Source: Gammaproteobacteria bacterium (lineage in GTDB: Bacteria; Pseudomonadota; Gammaproteobacteria; SZUA-229). Taken from it: a DNA stretch of 10,365 bases. The stretch is from NCBI GenBank assembly GCA_030637945.1, contig DAOWFN010000073.1, forward strand, positions 1-10,365, in the 5' to 3' direction. Each line of letters starts with the position of its first letter. Positions within the stretch are counted from its first letter, which is position 1. This document shows, piece after piece, positions 1-7,166 of the stretch. The notes under the pieces are model-generated. The model did no database searches, was not told the origin of the DNA, and saw only the letters and a program-made list of their open reading frames with translations. A program made the translations under genes and the position numbers.

Positions 1-235
1 CGCTGTACGCAGGACACGGCACCAAGACTGATAACTTTTTACGGCCAGAAAAAATTAGATATGCACTAATAGCCAGAACCAGATAACCATGTGCATAATT
101 TCCAATTTCTACCTGATTCCAAATACCCGTCAGATGAAAGATTGTCTGTTGATATAGAATAAATACCAACAATAATAATGAGAGAGTAACGGCCCCCGGA
201 ACTCGCCATCCATCAGGCAAGTGAGCATCTCTCAT
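1..235 (-). CDS. xrtA: Exosortase A (XrtA/EpsH family), N-terminal 78 codons only
   Basis: Partial gene running off the left edge; not complete in this window. The visible residues begin MRDAHLPDGWRVPG, then a hydrophobic helix (about residues 15-30), then IWNQVEIGNYAHGYLVLAIS. The AHG(Y/F)L-x-I-S pattern before a second helix and a basic stretch (SGRKK) is the typical N-terminus of exosortases. These are multi-pass inner-membrane transpeptidase-like enzymes that cleave PEP-CTERM sorting signals. The catalytic Cys, Arg and His lie beyond the window, so activity cannot be judged. The start ATG overlaps the prsR stop (ATGA), with a GGAG about 8 nt upstream inside prsR, so translational coupling is likely. 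The family call rests on the short motif plus the prsK-prsR-xrtA gene order known from PEP-CTERM loci. Confidence 0.82.
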   Translation of the reverse strand, partial: MRDAHLPDGWRVPGAVTLSLLLLVFILYQQTIFHLTGIWNQVEIGNYAHGYLVLAISAYLIFSGRKKLSVLVPCPAYS

Positions 236-1599
236 TTACCAGGCTCCGGCATATCGAGTTTTTTTATGAGGCTGTAGAGTGAAGGGCGACTTATACCTAA
301 AGCCTCGGCAGCATGCGTTACATTATTATTATAAATTGACAAAGCACGCTCGATAATTTGACGCTCAGCCTGTTCTCTAGCCTTACGCAAATTTAATGAT
401 CTCGTGCGATTACCCTCTTCCGAAAAACCAAGATCTGACGCCATTATTTGCTTACCCTCAGCGAGCACCACTGCACGTTTAACACGATTTTCTAATTCAC
501 GCACATTACCCGGCCACTCATAGGCGTCCAGCTCAGCGCGCGCGGACTCAGTAAAACCTCGGAACTTACGGCCGTTTTTCGCACTATAATTATCCAGGAA
601 TGTTTGTGCGAGCAAGAGTTTGTCGCCTTCACGGTCACGTAACGCGGGCACATCGATCACAATCTCACTAATTCGGAAATATAAATCGTCTCGAAAACTT
701 TTCTCTTCTATCAATTGCTTAAGATCATGATGAGTCGCACATATGATCCGCACATCGACCTCTATAGTCTCTCTACCGCCTAAACGCTCAACCACTCTTT
801 CTTGTAAAAACCGTAGCATTTTTGCCTGCAAAGACAATGGCATGTCGCCTATTTCATCCAGAAAGAATGTGCCACCATTAGCAGTCTCAACCTTTCCTTT
901 TGTTTGTTTTACCGCACCGGTAAATGCTCCTTTTTCATATCCAAACAACTCGCTTTCAAGCAAATTATCCGGTATTGCTGCACAATTCAGTGCTACAAAA
1001 GGTTTATCTCTACGAGGACTCAAATCGTGCAAAGCTTTTGCGATAAGCTCTTTACCTGTACCGCTTTCACCCAGGATTAATGATGTAGCTTCTGAGGGTC
1101 CAACTTTTTCAACCAGTCGACAAGTTGCCAATATTGCGGCACTGGCGCCTACGACGCCGTCTAATGGTGAACTGCCCGCCTCTAATACCAGGCGCCGATT
1201 CTCTTCTTCCAGCTCATATAATTGATATGCACGATCTACTATCAAGCCCAGGACATCCGGCTCAATAGGTTTTTGATAGAAATCATAAGCCCCGAGTGAA
1301 ATCGCCTCCAATGCATTTTTCCTGTCATCATTCCCTGTCACCACGATTACTTTTGTATGTGGCGCAAGCATCAATATCTCCTTTAATGCTGCCAATCCCT
1401 CACTGGCATTTGCAGGTTCAGGCGGAAGGCCCAGGTCAAGCGTAACCACTGGCATATGTTGCTGCTGTATTAATTCAATTGTAGAAGCACGGTCACCTGC
1501 GAGGTAAACCTGATAACCTTCAAAAGACCACTTTAATTGTTTCTGCAGTCCGGGGTTGTCTTCGACAACCAACAATGGCTTTAACGTATTACTTGCCAT
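232..1599 (-). CDS. prsR: PrsR: PEP-CTERM-system sigma-54 response regulator
   Basis: Cytoplasmic NtrC-class activator of 455 residues. The receiver domain (about 8-125) has the acidic pair E13/D14, phospho-acceptor D55, T88 and K110. The AAA+ sigma-54 domain (about 148-370) shows Walker A GESGTGKE at 177-184, an intact GAFTGA loop at 224-229 that contacts sigma-54, and Walker B ending D248-E249. A Fis-type helix-turn-helix is at about 428-448 (AEALGISRPSLYSLIKKL). The N-terminus (VVEDNPGLQKQLKWSF) is the characteristic PrsR opening. It lies 80 nt after prsK, its presumed cognate kinase, and overlaps xrtA by ATGA. In floc-forming Zoogloea and Aquincola relatives, PrsK/PrsR with RpoN control PEP-CTERM protein genes. 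The only purine-rich SD-like motif (AAGGG) is 15 nt from the ATG, rather far; no better in-frame start is seen. Confidence 0.95.
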   Translation of the reverse strand: MASNTLKPLLVVEDNPGLQKQLKWSFEGYQVYLAGDRASTIELIQQQHMPVVTLDLGLPPEPANASEGLAALKEILMLAPHTKVIVVTGNDDRKNALEAISLGAYDFYQKPIEPDVLGLIVDRAYQLYELEEENRRLVLEAGSSPLDGVVGASAAILATCRLVEKVGPSEATSLILGESGTGKELIAKALHDLSPRRDKPFVALNCAAIPDNLLESELFGYEKGAFTGAVKQTKGKVETANGGTFFLDEIGDMPLSLQAKMLRFLQERVVERLGGRETIEVDVRIICATHHDLKQLIEEKSFRDDLYFRISEIVIDVPALRDREGDKLLLAQTFLDNYSAKNGRKFRGFTESARAELDAYEWPGNVRELENRVKRAVVLAEGKQIMASDLGFSEEGNRTRSLNLRKAREQAERQIIERALSIYNNNVTHAAEALGISRPSLYSLIKKLDMPEPGK

Positions 1600-1679
1600 A
1601 ACTAAATATAAGATCCCTTAAATTAAAATTAAAGCTGTACGCTTAAAAAACACCTCTGTTAATAGCTGAAAGCTATTTT

Positions 1680-3764
1680 CTATCCACCACCGGCTGAACT
1701 CAATGGAATGTACAATGTGATTATAGACCCTTTTTCGGGTTTGCTTTGCACATATATATCGCCACCCAATTGTCGAATAAACTCTCGACTTTCATACATA
1801 CCGATACCCATACCTGCATTCCCTTTGGTGGTATCAAAAGGCTTAAACAACCGCTTGCTAATAAAACCCTCATCCATACCGTGACCATTATCTCTGATCT
1901 CTATCGTGCACATATTTTCTGTAACAGAGAGAGTTAAAATAACTTCGCCATTATCTTCAGACGCCTGTTGTGCATTATCTATCAGGTGCGCAAGCACATT
2001 AGAAAGCCTCCCTTTCTCCAGCGGCACCAGATCAGACTCATGTAACACTCGCAGTTGCGGTACAGGCTGCTGGTGTTGTTTTGAAGATATAACGTCTGCA
2101 ACCAGATCAACCAGATCGACCATTACCTTCTTCTCATCCTGAGTTCGTCGACTACGCAGTTGCTCTAATAAGCGATTAATATCTCCCGCAGCATTCTCAA
2201 CGGTTTCGAATGCATCCTTGATGAACTCCGGATTACCCGTATGTTTTTTTGCATTAAGCGCTACCAACTCAAGTTCAGCTGCAATATTTTTTAAATCGTG
2301 CACCATGTAGGCAGAAAGGCGGGTGAACACTTCAAACTGTTTTGCTTCAGCTAATTCTGCCGATGTCATAACAACCGTTAGAAAACTGGCGATCTGTTTT
2401 GCTGCTGTTTTTAATAAATCACGGTCTTCCCAATTTATCGATCGTTCAACAAGAGGGTTGGCTAATACCACAAAACCCAGTAGAACATTGTCGCCATGCA
2501 AAGGAACAATTAACCAAGATTCATCAGCTTTTGCCAACCATTCAGGCAACCGCAAATCGGCATATTCATCCGCGCTGTCCTCGATCTTGCTTAAATTAAT
2601 AACAAACCTTTTCTCTGTAAGAAAGTTAACTAACGAAGAATCACCGGCAACCATCTTGTCACTGCTTTTAATCTGCCATACATCAACATTTTTATAAGTG
2701 CCCGTTTCATCACGTAACCACAACCAGCCTCCCCGCGCATCAACTATGTGCGCCATCGCTTCAATCGCCGTTTGGTAGTGATGCCTAACTTGTGCGGTAC
2801 TGTTTAAATTCTCCGTTAACCTCAGCCATTCGGCACGATAATCATATTTGTTTTTATAAAAATGCTTCCCTAAAAAAACTCTGGCCTGAGCCCTTAACTT
2901 CGCTGACGATAGGATGGCAAACAAAAAGACCACGGCCAGGATAATTAACATTACCTGACCTACTTCTCCCCAATTACCACCATACTCTCTTAAATAATAG
3001 CCGGCACCCGCCATCGCTAATAAATAAAACCCGCCACCTAAAATAACCGTGGTGTTAAGGACGATATCTCTAGATACAAATATATTTAATGACCAATTTT
3101 TGTTTCTCGCGGAAGATATAACTAATAATGGCACAGCGACAAAATGTACCAGCCCACGCACCCCCCATAGATCCTGATTAAAACTTTGAAACAGTAGAGC
3201 GTCTGCGTATAAATAAAAATCAAAGGCAAATATCCCCCCTATACCAAGAAATAAGTATTTAATCGCCCAACGGTGGCGTGTCGATGTGTTACGAAATAGT
3301 TGTTCGGTTATAGCCAGGCCAACAAGTGCAAGAATGACATTGCCAGCAATACCAAAAACGTACTGGCCGGACAAAGAATAAATCTCTGCAAGCGCCACAT
3401 TTAACAACAACATGACCGCAAACCCAACAGCTACAGGCAGTGCCCAGCGTACAAACCTTTGATAACTACTCTTTATCTTAAGCGTAAATGACTGGTCGCT
3501 ATCGGCTAGCGCGGTGTCAAACAACTTTAATAAAAAAACGTACCAGACAATGTAACGAACGATTTCAAATAACTGATACGCGAACAGAAAGGCCTCCTGT
3601 TGAAGCGCAATTTTTATTGATAACAGCGACCAGCATGTACTGACGAGCATGACCATAAACAATAGCTTGCCATGCAGGCTTTCACGCCAGCTAAAAATTA
3701 ATAGAAATGCAAAGAAACCATAGGCGATTGCCGCCCCGACATAACTATAAAAACCTAAAGTCAT
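1680..3764 (-). CDS. prsK: PrsK: PEP-CTERM-system membrane sensor histidine kinase
   Basis: Inner-membrane sensor kinase, 694 residues. The N-terminal roughly 290 residues hold about nine hydrophobic helices (from FYSYVGAAIAYGFFAFLLIF to VMLIILAVVFLFAIL), an integral-membrane sensor of unknown ligand. A GAF-like region follows (about 310-460). The kinase core has the phospho-acceptor box HDLKN with H489, N-box N597 (LIDNAQQAS), G1 box D625-N-G-H-G-M, then LFKPFDTTKG and GMGIGMYESREFI (F and G2 boxes). The architecture and length match the PrsK family, and its partner prsR follows at 80 nt. No Shine-Dalgarno is visible before the ATG at 3764, but the N-terminus fits the family and there is no obvious alternative. 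Poor initiation would keep kinase levels low (inference). A sigma-70-like promoter candidate lies in the 168-nt gap upstream. Confidence 0.94.
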   Translation of the reverse strand: MTLGFYSYVGAAIAYGFFAFLLIFSWRESLHGKLLFMVMLVSTCWSLLSIKIALQQEAFLFAYQLFEIVRYIVWYVFLLKLFDTALADSDQSFTLKIKSSYQRFVRWALPVAVGFAVMLLLNVALAEIYSLSGQYVFGIAGNVILALVGLAITEQLFRNTSTRHRWAIKYLFLGIGGIFAFDFYLYADALLFQSFNQDLWGVRGLVHFVAVPLLVISSARNKNWSLNIFVSRDIVLNTTVILGGGFYLLAMAGAGYYLREYGGNWGEVGQVMLIILAVVFLFAILSSAKLRAQARVFLGKHFYKNKYDYRAEWLRLTENLNSTAQVRHHYQTAIEAMAHIVDARGGWLWLRDETGTYKNVDVWQIKSSDKMVAGDSSLVNFLTEKRFVINLSKIEDSADEYADLRLPEWLAKADESWLIVPLHGDNVLLGFVVLANPLVERSINWEDRDLLKTAAKQIASFLTVVMTSAELAEAKQFEVFTRLSAYMVHDLKNIAAELELVALNAKKHTGNPEFIKDAFETVENAAGDINRLLEQLRSRRTQDEKKVMVDLVDLVADVISSKQHQQPVPQLRVLHESDLVPLEKGRLSNVLAHLIDNAQQASEDNGEVILTLSVTENMCTIEIRDNGHGMDEGFISKRLFKPFDTTKGNAGMGIGMYESREFIRQLGGDIYVQSKPEKGSIITLYIPLSSAGGG

Positions 3765-3819
3765 TGGTTAGAGAGTACTTCAAAGTTAAAGCGATGTATC
3801 AATGACATAGACAATCATA

Positions 3820-3849
3820 ATTATAAAAAAATGCTATTGAATATTTGAA
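3820..3849 (-). promoter_or_regulatory. Candidate sigma-70 promoter for prsK-prsR-xrtA
   Basis: On the minus strand a perfect TATAAT (3820-3825) is preceded, after 18 nt, by TTCAAA (3844-3849; 4 of 6 to TTGACA). The predicted start is near 3813, leaving a leader of about 50 nt before prsK. The surrounding 168 nt are AT-rich, so chance matches are likely. No clear terminator separates prsK from the transferase gene upstream, so readthrough is also possible. Confidence 0.4.
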
Positions 3850-3932
3850 TCAGGCACCAGACTTTCAATTGATCTCTAGATACAAAAATCAACTTAAAAA
3901 CATCTCATGAAATAATAACTGTGCTTTACAAA

Positions 3933-5369
3933 CTATTGCGCACCTTTACCTAACATAACCACTTCAGCTGTCTGTAGCAAAATTAACAGATCCAGTAATA
4001 CGCTGTAATTTTTAACGTAATACAAATCATACTGCAACTTTTCAATACTATCTGCTTCCGTGTCGCCGTAAGAGTAACATACCTGCGCCCAACCGGTCAG
4101 TCCCGGCTTCACTCTGTGGCGTTCCTCATAGTAAGGAATGATTTTTGCAAGTTTCTCGACAAACTCAGGCCGCTCAGGACGCGGCCCTACAAAACTCATG
4201 TCGCCAATTAATACATTAAATAATTGAGGCAGCTCATCCAGACGGCCTCTACGAATAATTGAGCCCACTTTTGTTATTCGTGAATCGTTTTTTGATGCCC
4301 AACGGGCAACACCGTCTTTTTCGGCATCAGTCACCATGCTGCGAAATTTATATATTTTAAATGGGATACCATCCCGCTTAACTCGTATCTGGCTATATAA
4401 AACAGACCCTGAAAAACCGCTTTCTATAAGAATCGCAAAACCAACGAGCAACATCAGAGGTAGTGCTATCGGCAACAGAAGTAAAACCACAAGGATATCT
4501 AGCAAACGTTTTCCAATACGACGAAAGATATTTGTTCCAATTTGAAACCCTTCCGAAAGATATAACCAACTAGGGTTCAGCATATCTAAACGGATTTTAC
4601 CCGCACGTCGTTCAAAAAACGTCACCAACTCTAATATATTGATCCCACTCATTTTACAATCAATGAGTTCTTTTGTAGGGAACCCCTTTGAACGTCGGTC
4701 ATCAACTGCAATTACGATCTCATCAATGTCCAACTCTTCGACATGACGAATTAACGGCTTGCTCAACTCAATTACGTTGTCACTCAATATGCCTTCATCA
4801 CCAGGCATCGCCACATATGAAATAATATTCAATCCAGAGACTTCTCCTGTACTAACAGCCTTGTGTACCAGCTCCGCTCTTTTGCCAGCGCCAAGCACCA
4901 ATACACGTGTCCACATATTGCGCTCTTTAACTACTCGTTTAAAAAACAGGCGAACCACAGAAATAAACAGGAAACTTAAAACGACAGCGATAAACAACGC
5001 GCCACGGCCAAGAAAGAACGTTGGGAAAAAATAATAGCTAACGCCCAGGGGGATCAGACCAAGCAGCAAGCCACTAGCTATACGGAGCACCAGTAGATTG
5101 ATAAATCGACCAGCCTGTCTCTGATAAACGCCAAACGCCAATAAGCTTAGCTGCATAACAACGGCATACACCAACGCTTTTGGCATAAACTCGTCAAAAA
5201 CAGACTGCCATCCACTATTCCAGAAACGAATAATAAATGCGAGATAGAGCGAGTAAATCAGTACGAAAAATTCAACAACAGCTAAAACAACAAATTCAGT
5301 TGGTACGTAGTATCTGAACAATCTTGTCGAGTGACGAAAAAACTTTACAGTGCTCATAATAGCTGTCAA
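3933..5369 (-). CDS. EpsB-type polyprenyl-phosphate sugar-1-phosphate transferase, PEP-CTERM associated
   Basis: Likely initiates EPS assembly by moving a sugar-1-phosphate onto undecaprenyl phosphate at the inner membrane. 478 residues: four N-terminal hydrophobic helices (about 24-140), a Rossmann-like segment with VLVLGAGKRAEL (about 157-168), a further membrane helix near 288-312, then the bacterial sugar transferase domain with KFRSM (341-345), D378-E379-LPQL, GDMSFVGPRPERPEF and KPGLTGWAQV. The GKGAQ C-terminus is typical of the PEP-CTERM-associated subfamily. Start choice: TTG at 5369 has AGGA only 5 nt upstream, whereas the in-frame ATG at 5357 has that motif 17 nt away, so TTG is preferred, with the ATG as alternative. 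It follows the ATPase gene after 82 nt. The transferred sugar cannot be told from sequence. Confidence 0.92.
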   Translation of the reverse strand: MTAIMSTVKFFRHSTRLFRYYVPTEFVVLAVVEFFVLIYSLYLAFIIRFWNSGWQSVFDEFMPKALVYAVVMQLSLLAFGVYQRQAGRFINLLVLRIASGLLLGLIPLGVSYYFFPTFFLGRGALFIAVVLSFLFISVVRLFFKRVVKERNMWTRVLVLGAGKRAELVHKAVSTGEVSGLNIISYVAMPGDEGILSDNVIELSKPLIRHVEELDIDEIVIAVDDRRSKGFPTKELIDCKMSGINILELVTFFERRAGKIRLDMLNPSWLYLSEGFQIGTNIFRRIGKRLLDILVVLLLLPIALPLMLLVGFAILIESGFSGSVLYSQIRVKRDGIPFKIYKFRSMVTDAEKDGVARWASKNDSRITKVGSIIRRGRLDELPQLFNVLIGDMSFVGPRPERPEFVEKLAKIIPYYEERHRVKPGLTGWAQVCYSYGDTEADSIEKLQYDLYYVKNYSVLLDLLILLQTAEVVMLGKGAQ

Positions 5370-5451
5370 ACATATCCTAAAATTAAAAAAACCAGCCCTT
5401 CAATATCTGAAAATTAAACTATACATATTTACTTGTAGCTATTACCTTTTA

Positions 5452-6342
5452 TCATCTAGCAGCCAAACCCTTTATATCACCGACATATTCACTTAATGCT
5501 TGTCTCGCAACAGATGTCAATAACCCTTCTTTATGCAACTCAACGATGACGATTAATGCATCACCACCTACTAGCTCATGTTTATTTTTTAATCCTGCAT
5601 GCAAAAATAAACGGTGGCAGATAAGATTAATTATTCTTGGCACACCCTCACTAAACTTATGCACAAGACTACAAACCTCATCAGTAAGTACTGGGTCTTT
5701 CTTCCAACCTACGCAATTCAGCCTGTGAACAATGTAATCGATAGTTTGATCCAAATCCAAAGGCTTTAGTTGTGCCGCGGCAATTATACGTTGGTGCAAC
5801 TGTTCTAACCCGGGCGACCTTATGACATCCATTAACGGTTCTTGCCCAACAAGAAAAATCTGCAACAATAGCTTTTCGTTATGCTGAAGATTAGAAAGCA
5901 AACGCAATTCTTCCAATAACTCAGCAGATAGCCCCTGGGCTTCATCAACAATCAAAATAACATGTTTGCCAGCTTCGCTTTGCTGGATTAAAAACTGCTT
6001 AAAAACATTCATCACATTACTACCGTGTTCAATGTTAATGCGTGATGAAAAGGCATCAAAAACCATTTCAACCAGGTTATTAGCACCCAGCTGCATATTT
6101 GATACAACGCCTATTTGAACTTGAGCTAGATCTAACTCAGAGATCAGTGAAGAAATTAATGTCGTTTTACCTGTGCCTGGCGCACCCGTAATAGCAACGA
6201 TGCCCTCACCTTGACTTATCGAATATTTTAAATATGATTTAGCATCATTATAGGTTTGATGCCCGAATGAAAAACGATGATCGGGAGCCAAACGAAATGG
6301 CTGCCCTTGAAGATTGTAAACTGATTTGTAAACATCGAGCAT
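5452..6342 (-). CDS. XrtA-associated (ExeA/GspA-like) AAA ATPase
   Basis: 296-residue ATPase of the ExeA/GspA-like family found at exosortase EPS loci. The N-terminus reads YKSVYNLQGQPFRLAPDHRF, the usual opening of the subfamily. Walker A GAPGTGKT is at 53-60, Walker B VILIVDEAQ with D133/E134, then a sensor-like LLLQIFLVGQEPL. The C-terminus has the small helical AAA lid (GVPRIINLICHRL). There are no membrane helices, so it is probably cytoplasmic. Its exact role in EPS export or PEP-CTERM processing is not settled for the family. A GGGAG lies 9 nt upstream of the ATG. It is the first large gene of this EPS block: the chain-length regulator, outer-membrane exporter and tyrosine kinase genes often found beside it are absent on this side and may lie beyond xrtA. 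Confidence 0.93.
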   Translation of the reverse strand: MLDVYKSVYNLQGQPFRLAPDHRFSFGHQTYNDAKSYLKYSISQGEGIVAITGAPGTGKTTLISSLISELDLAQVQIGVVSNMQLGANNLVEMVFDAFSSRINIEHGSNVMNVFKQFLIQQSEAGKHVILIVDEAQGLSAELLEELRLLSNLQHNEKLLLQIFLVGQEPLMDVIRSPGLEQLHQRIIAAAQLKPLDLDQTIDYIVHRLNCVGWKKDPVLTDEVCSLVHKFSEGVPRIINLICHRLFLHAGLKNKHELVGGDALIVIVELHKEGLLTSVARQALSEYVGDIKGLAAR

Positions 6343-6446
6343 AGCTTAGAACTCCCGGCCACGCCCGAGACGGTAAAATCCATTACAAAACCACATCAAA
6401 ATAATTTCGACGCACATGATAATTTAGCATTTACTGCCATGAAACT

Positions 6447-6455
6447 ATTGTAGCA
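6447..6455 (-). promoter_or_regulatory. Candidate extended -10 promoter upstream of the ATPase gene
   Basis: On the minus strand TGCTACAAT (extended -10 TG-n-TACAAT) lies about 105 nt before the ATPase start, in the gap after the 38-codon gene. No convincing -35 is seen at 16-18 nt, which an extended -10 can tolerate. It would give the EPS block its own sigma-70 start in addition to any readthrough from the sigma-54 promoter. Confidence 0.33.
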
Positions 6456-6487
6456 CAGAGACTCTAAATAGCATTTTACATTGTGAC

Positions 6488-6604
6488 TTAAGCTAATGGG
6501 ATCAATCCAAATAATGCAATAACAAACAGCGATAAAAACACGACAACAAAAGATAATTTTTTGGTGTCTTTATGCTGTTGAGCATTTTTAATTTTTTGCT
6601 TCAT
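6488..6604 (-). CDS. 38-residue single-pass membrane protein, unknown function
   Basis: Not recognised as a known family. The product is M-K-Q-K-I-K at its start, a hydrophilic lysine-rich segment (residues 2-16, six Lys), then an uninterrupted hydrophobic stretch from about 17 to the end (LSFVVVFLSLFVIALFGLIP), which ends two residues later (LA). This predicts one membrane helix with a cytoplasmic positive N-terminus and almost no periplasmic tail. Support for translation is good: AAGGAG stands 8 nt before the ATG and a sigma-54-like promoter lies about 115 nt upstream of the start. It has no PEP-CTERM motif and no Cys. The ATPase gene follows 145 nt later without a visible terminator, so cotranscription is possible. 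It could be a small regulatory or accessory membrane subunit of the EPS/exosortase system; a small hydrophobic toxin-like peptide is an alternative. Confidence 0.68.
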   Translation of the reverse strand: MKQKIKNAQQHKDTKKLSFVVVFLSLFVIALFGLIPLA

Positions 6605-6612
6605 TTATATAT

Positions 6613-6618
6613 CTCCTT
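6613..6618 (-). promoter_or_regulatory. Strong Shine-Dalgarno site of the 38-codon gene
   Basis: AAGGAG on the minus strand (in the context TTAAGGAGAT), 8 nt before the ATG at 6604. It is the best ribosome binding site in the window and the main reason to treat such a short reading frame as a real gene. Confidence 0.75.
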
Positions 6619-6716
6619 AAGATTTAATACACTGCCCTGTTTAATTACAAGTGCAATGAAGTCTTCCAGTTAATTGATTACAGACCAAACTATTCTTGCA
6701 GTAACTATTAGGTAAG

Positions 6717-6733
6717 AGCATATTCCATGCCAA
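6717..6733 (-). promoter_or_regulatory. Sigma-54 (-24/-12) promoter
   Basis: The minus strand reads TTGGCATGGAATATGCT. Against the consensus YTGGCACGrNNNTTGCW it agrees at 12 of 14 defined positions, with the invariant GG (6730-6731) and GC (6718-6719) at the required 10-nt spacing; the mismatches are C to T and the first T of TTGC to A. The start would be near 6706, giving a leader of about 100 nt to the 38-codon gene. It is the only close match found in the intergenic regions, and the window encodes a sigma-54 activator (PrsR), which makes functional use plausible. Confidence 0.72.
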
Positions 6734-6815
6734 AATTCATAAGCTATTGTTAGCTAGGGGGAACACACAGACCCTGCCTGAAAAAAGCTAAAGAAAGGAC
6801 AACAAGTGTAACAAA

Positions 6816-6900
6816 TATCGACGATAAATATTGGCTGTTTTATGAAAAAATTAAGGAATCTGACATAATCAATCGCTACTGGTTAAAATAACAGCCTATT
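6816..6900. repeat. Imperfect inverted repeat, possible enhancer sites for a sigma-54 activator
   Basis: Two related elements face each other. AATATTGGCTGTTTTA is at 6827-6842 on the plus strand, and AATAGGCTGTTATTTTAACC is at 6881-6900 on the minus strand. The shared core GGCTGTT is exact (6833-6839 and 6890-6896), and both copies have AATA before it and TTTTA after it. Next to them is a perfect short dyad TATCG-A-CGATA (6816-6826). The cores lie about 100 and 165 bp upstream of the -24 element, the usual distance for NtrC-type enhancers. The binding site of PrsR in this organism is not known to me, so the role is inference. Confidence 0.3.
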
Positions 6901-7068
6901 CGTAGTTTTGTGTAAATAAAACCAACAATAGATTTCATGCTTTTACAAAAAAACGTATCTTTTTATAAATAATGACAGACAAACCGACAAATTAAAGCCC
7001 ACATCTTAATTTTGACGTACAAATTCACAAATTCGATCGGAAAAAACGAAGCATCTTTGAAGTCATGC

Positions 7069-7074
7069 TAGAAT
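7069..7074 (+). promoter_or_regulatory. -10 element of the tRNA-Arg promoter
   Basis: TAGAAT, 15 nt before the first base of the mature tRNA, followed by a GC-rich discriminator (CACGCGTCCC) of the kind found at stable-RNA promoters under stringent control. No good -35 is seen at 16-18 nt, but an A-run lies upstream (7041-7046). The call rests on the -10 and its position. Confidence 0.4.
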
Positions 7075-7089
7075 CACGCGTCCCTGCAT

Positions 7090-7166
7090 GCGCCCGTAGC
7101 TCAGCTGGATAGAGTACAGGCCTCCGAAGCCTGTGGTCGGTGGTTCGAATCCACTCGGGCGCACCA
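7090..7166 (+). tRNA. tRNA-Arg, anticodon CCG
   Basis: Complete 77-nt cloverleaf. The acceptor stem GCGCCCG (7090-7096) pairs with CGGGCGC (7156-7162), followed by discriminator A and an encoded CCA. The D arm is GCTC...GAGT, the anticodon stem CAGGC/GCCTG encloses the loop CTCCGAA with anticodon CCG (reads CGG), and the T arm carries TTCGAAT. The 5' half closely resembles E. coli tRNA-Arg(CCG). It is the only plus-strand gene, lying between the dsbA and EPS blocks. No integrase and no duplicated tRNA 3' end are seen nearby, so there is no evidence of an attachment site in use. Confidence 0.97.

Larger units (their letters stand above)
6605..7089. other. 485-nt AT-rich intergenic regulatory region
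   Basis: Stretch between the 38-codon gene and the tRNA with no larger gene. It holds the Shine-Dalgarno site, leader and sigma-54-like promoter of the small gene, the facing GGCTGTT elements and, at the right end, the tRNA promoter. The part at 6901-7060 is very A/T-rich (for example TTTTGTGTAAA and TTTTACAAAA facing each other at about 6907-6950); I see no gene or mobile element in it. Confidence 0.6.

Noticed and set aside
743..1225. Plus-strand 160-codon frame opposite prsR
   Set aside because: Composition is that of an antisense shadow of a well-conserved gene, with no recognisable domain and no ribosome site.
1641..1654. GG-N10-GC on the minus strand between prsK and prsR, as a second sigma-54 promoter
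   Set aside because: Only the GG and GC dinucleotides fit; the flanking bases (AGGTGT, TAAGCG) do not match TGGCAC or TTGCA, and such spacing arises often by chance.
6876..6938. 20-codon minus-strand frame (MKSIVGFIYTK...) upstream of the sigma-54 promoter
   Set aside because: No ribosome binding site, and it ends inside the candidate enhancer elements; probably chance in AT-rich DNA.
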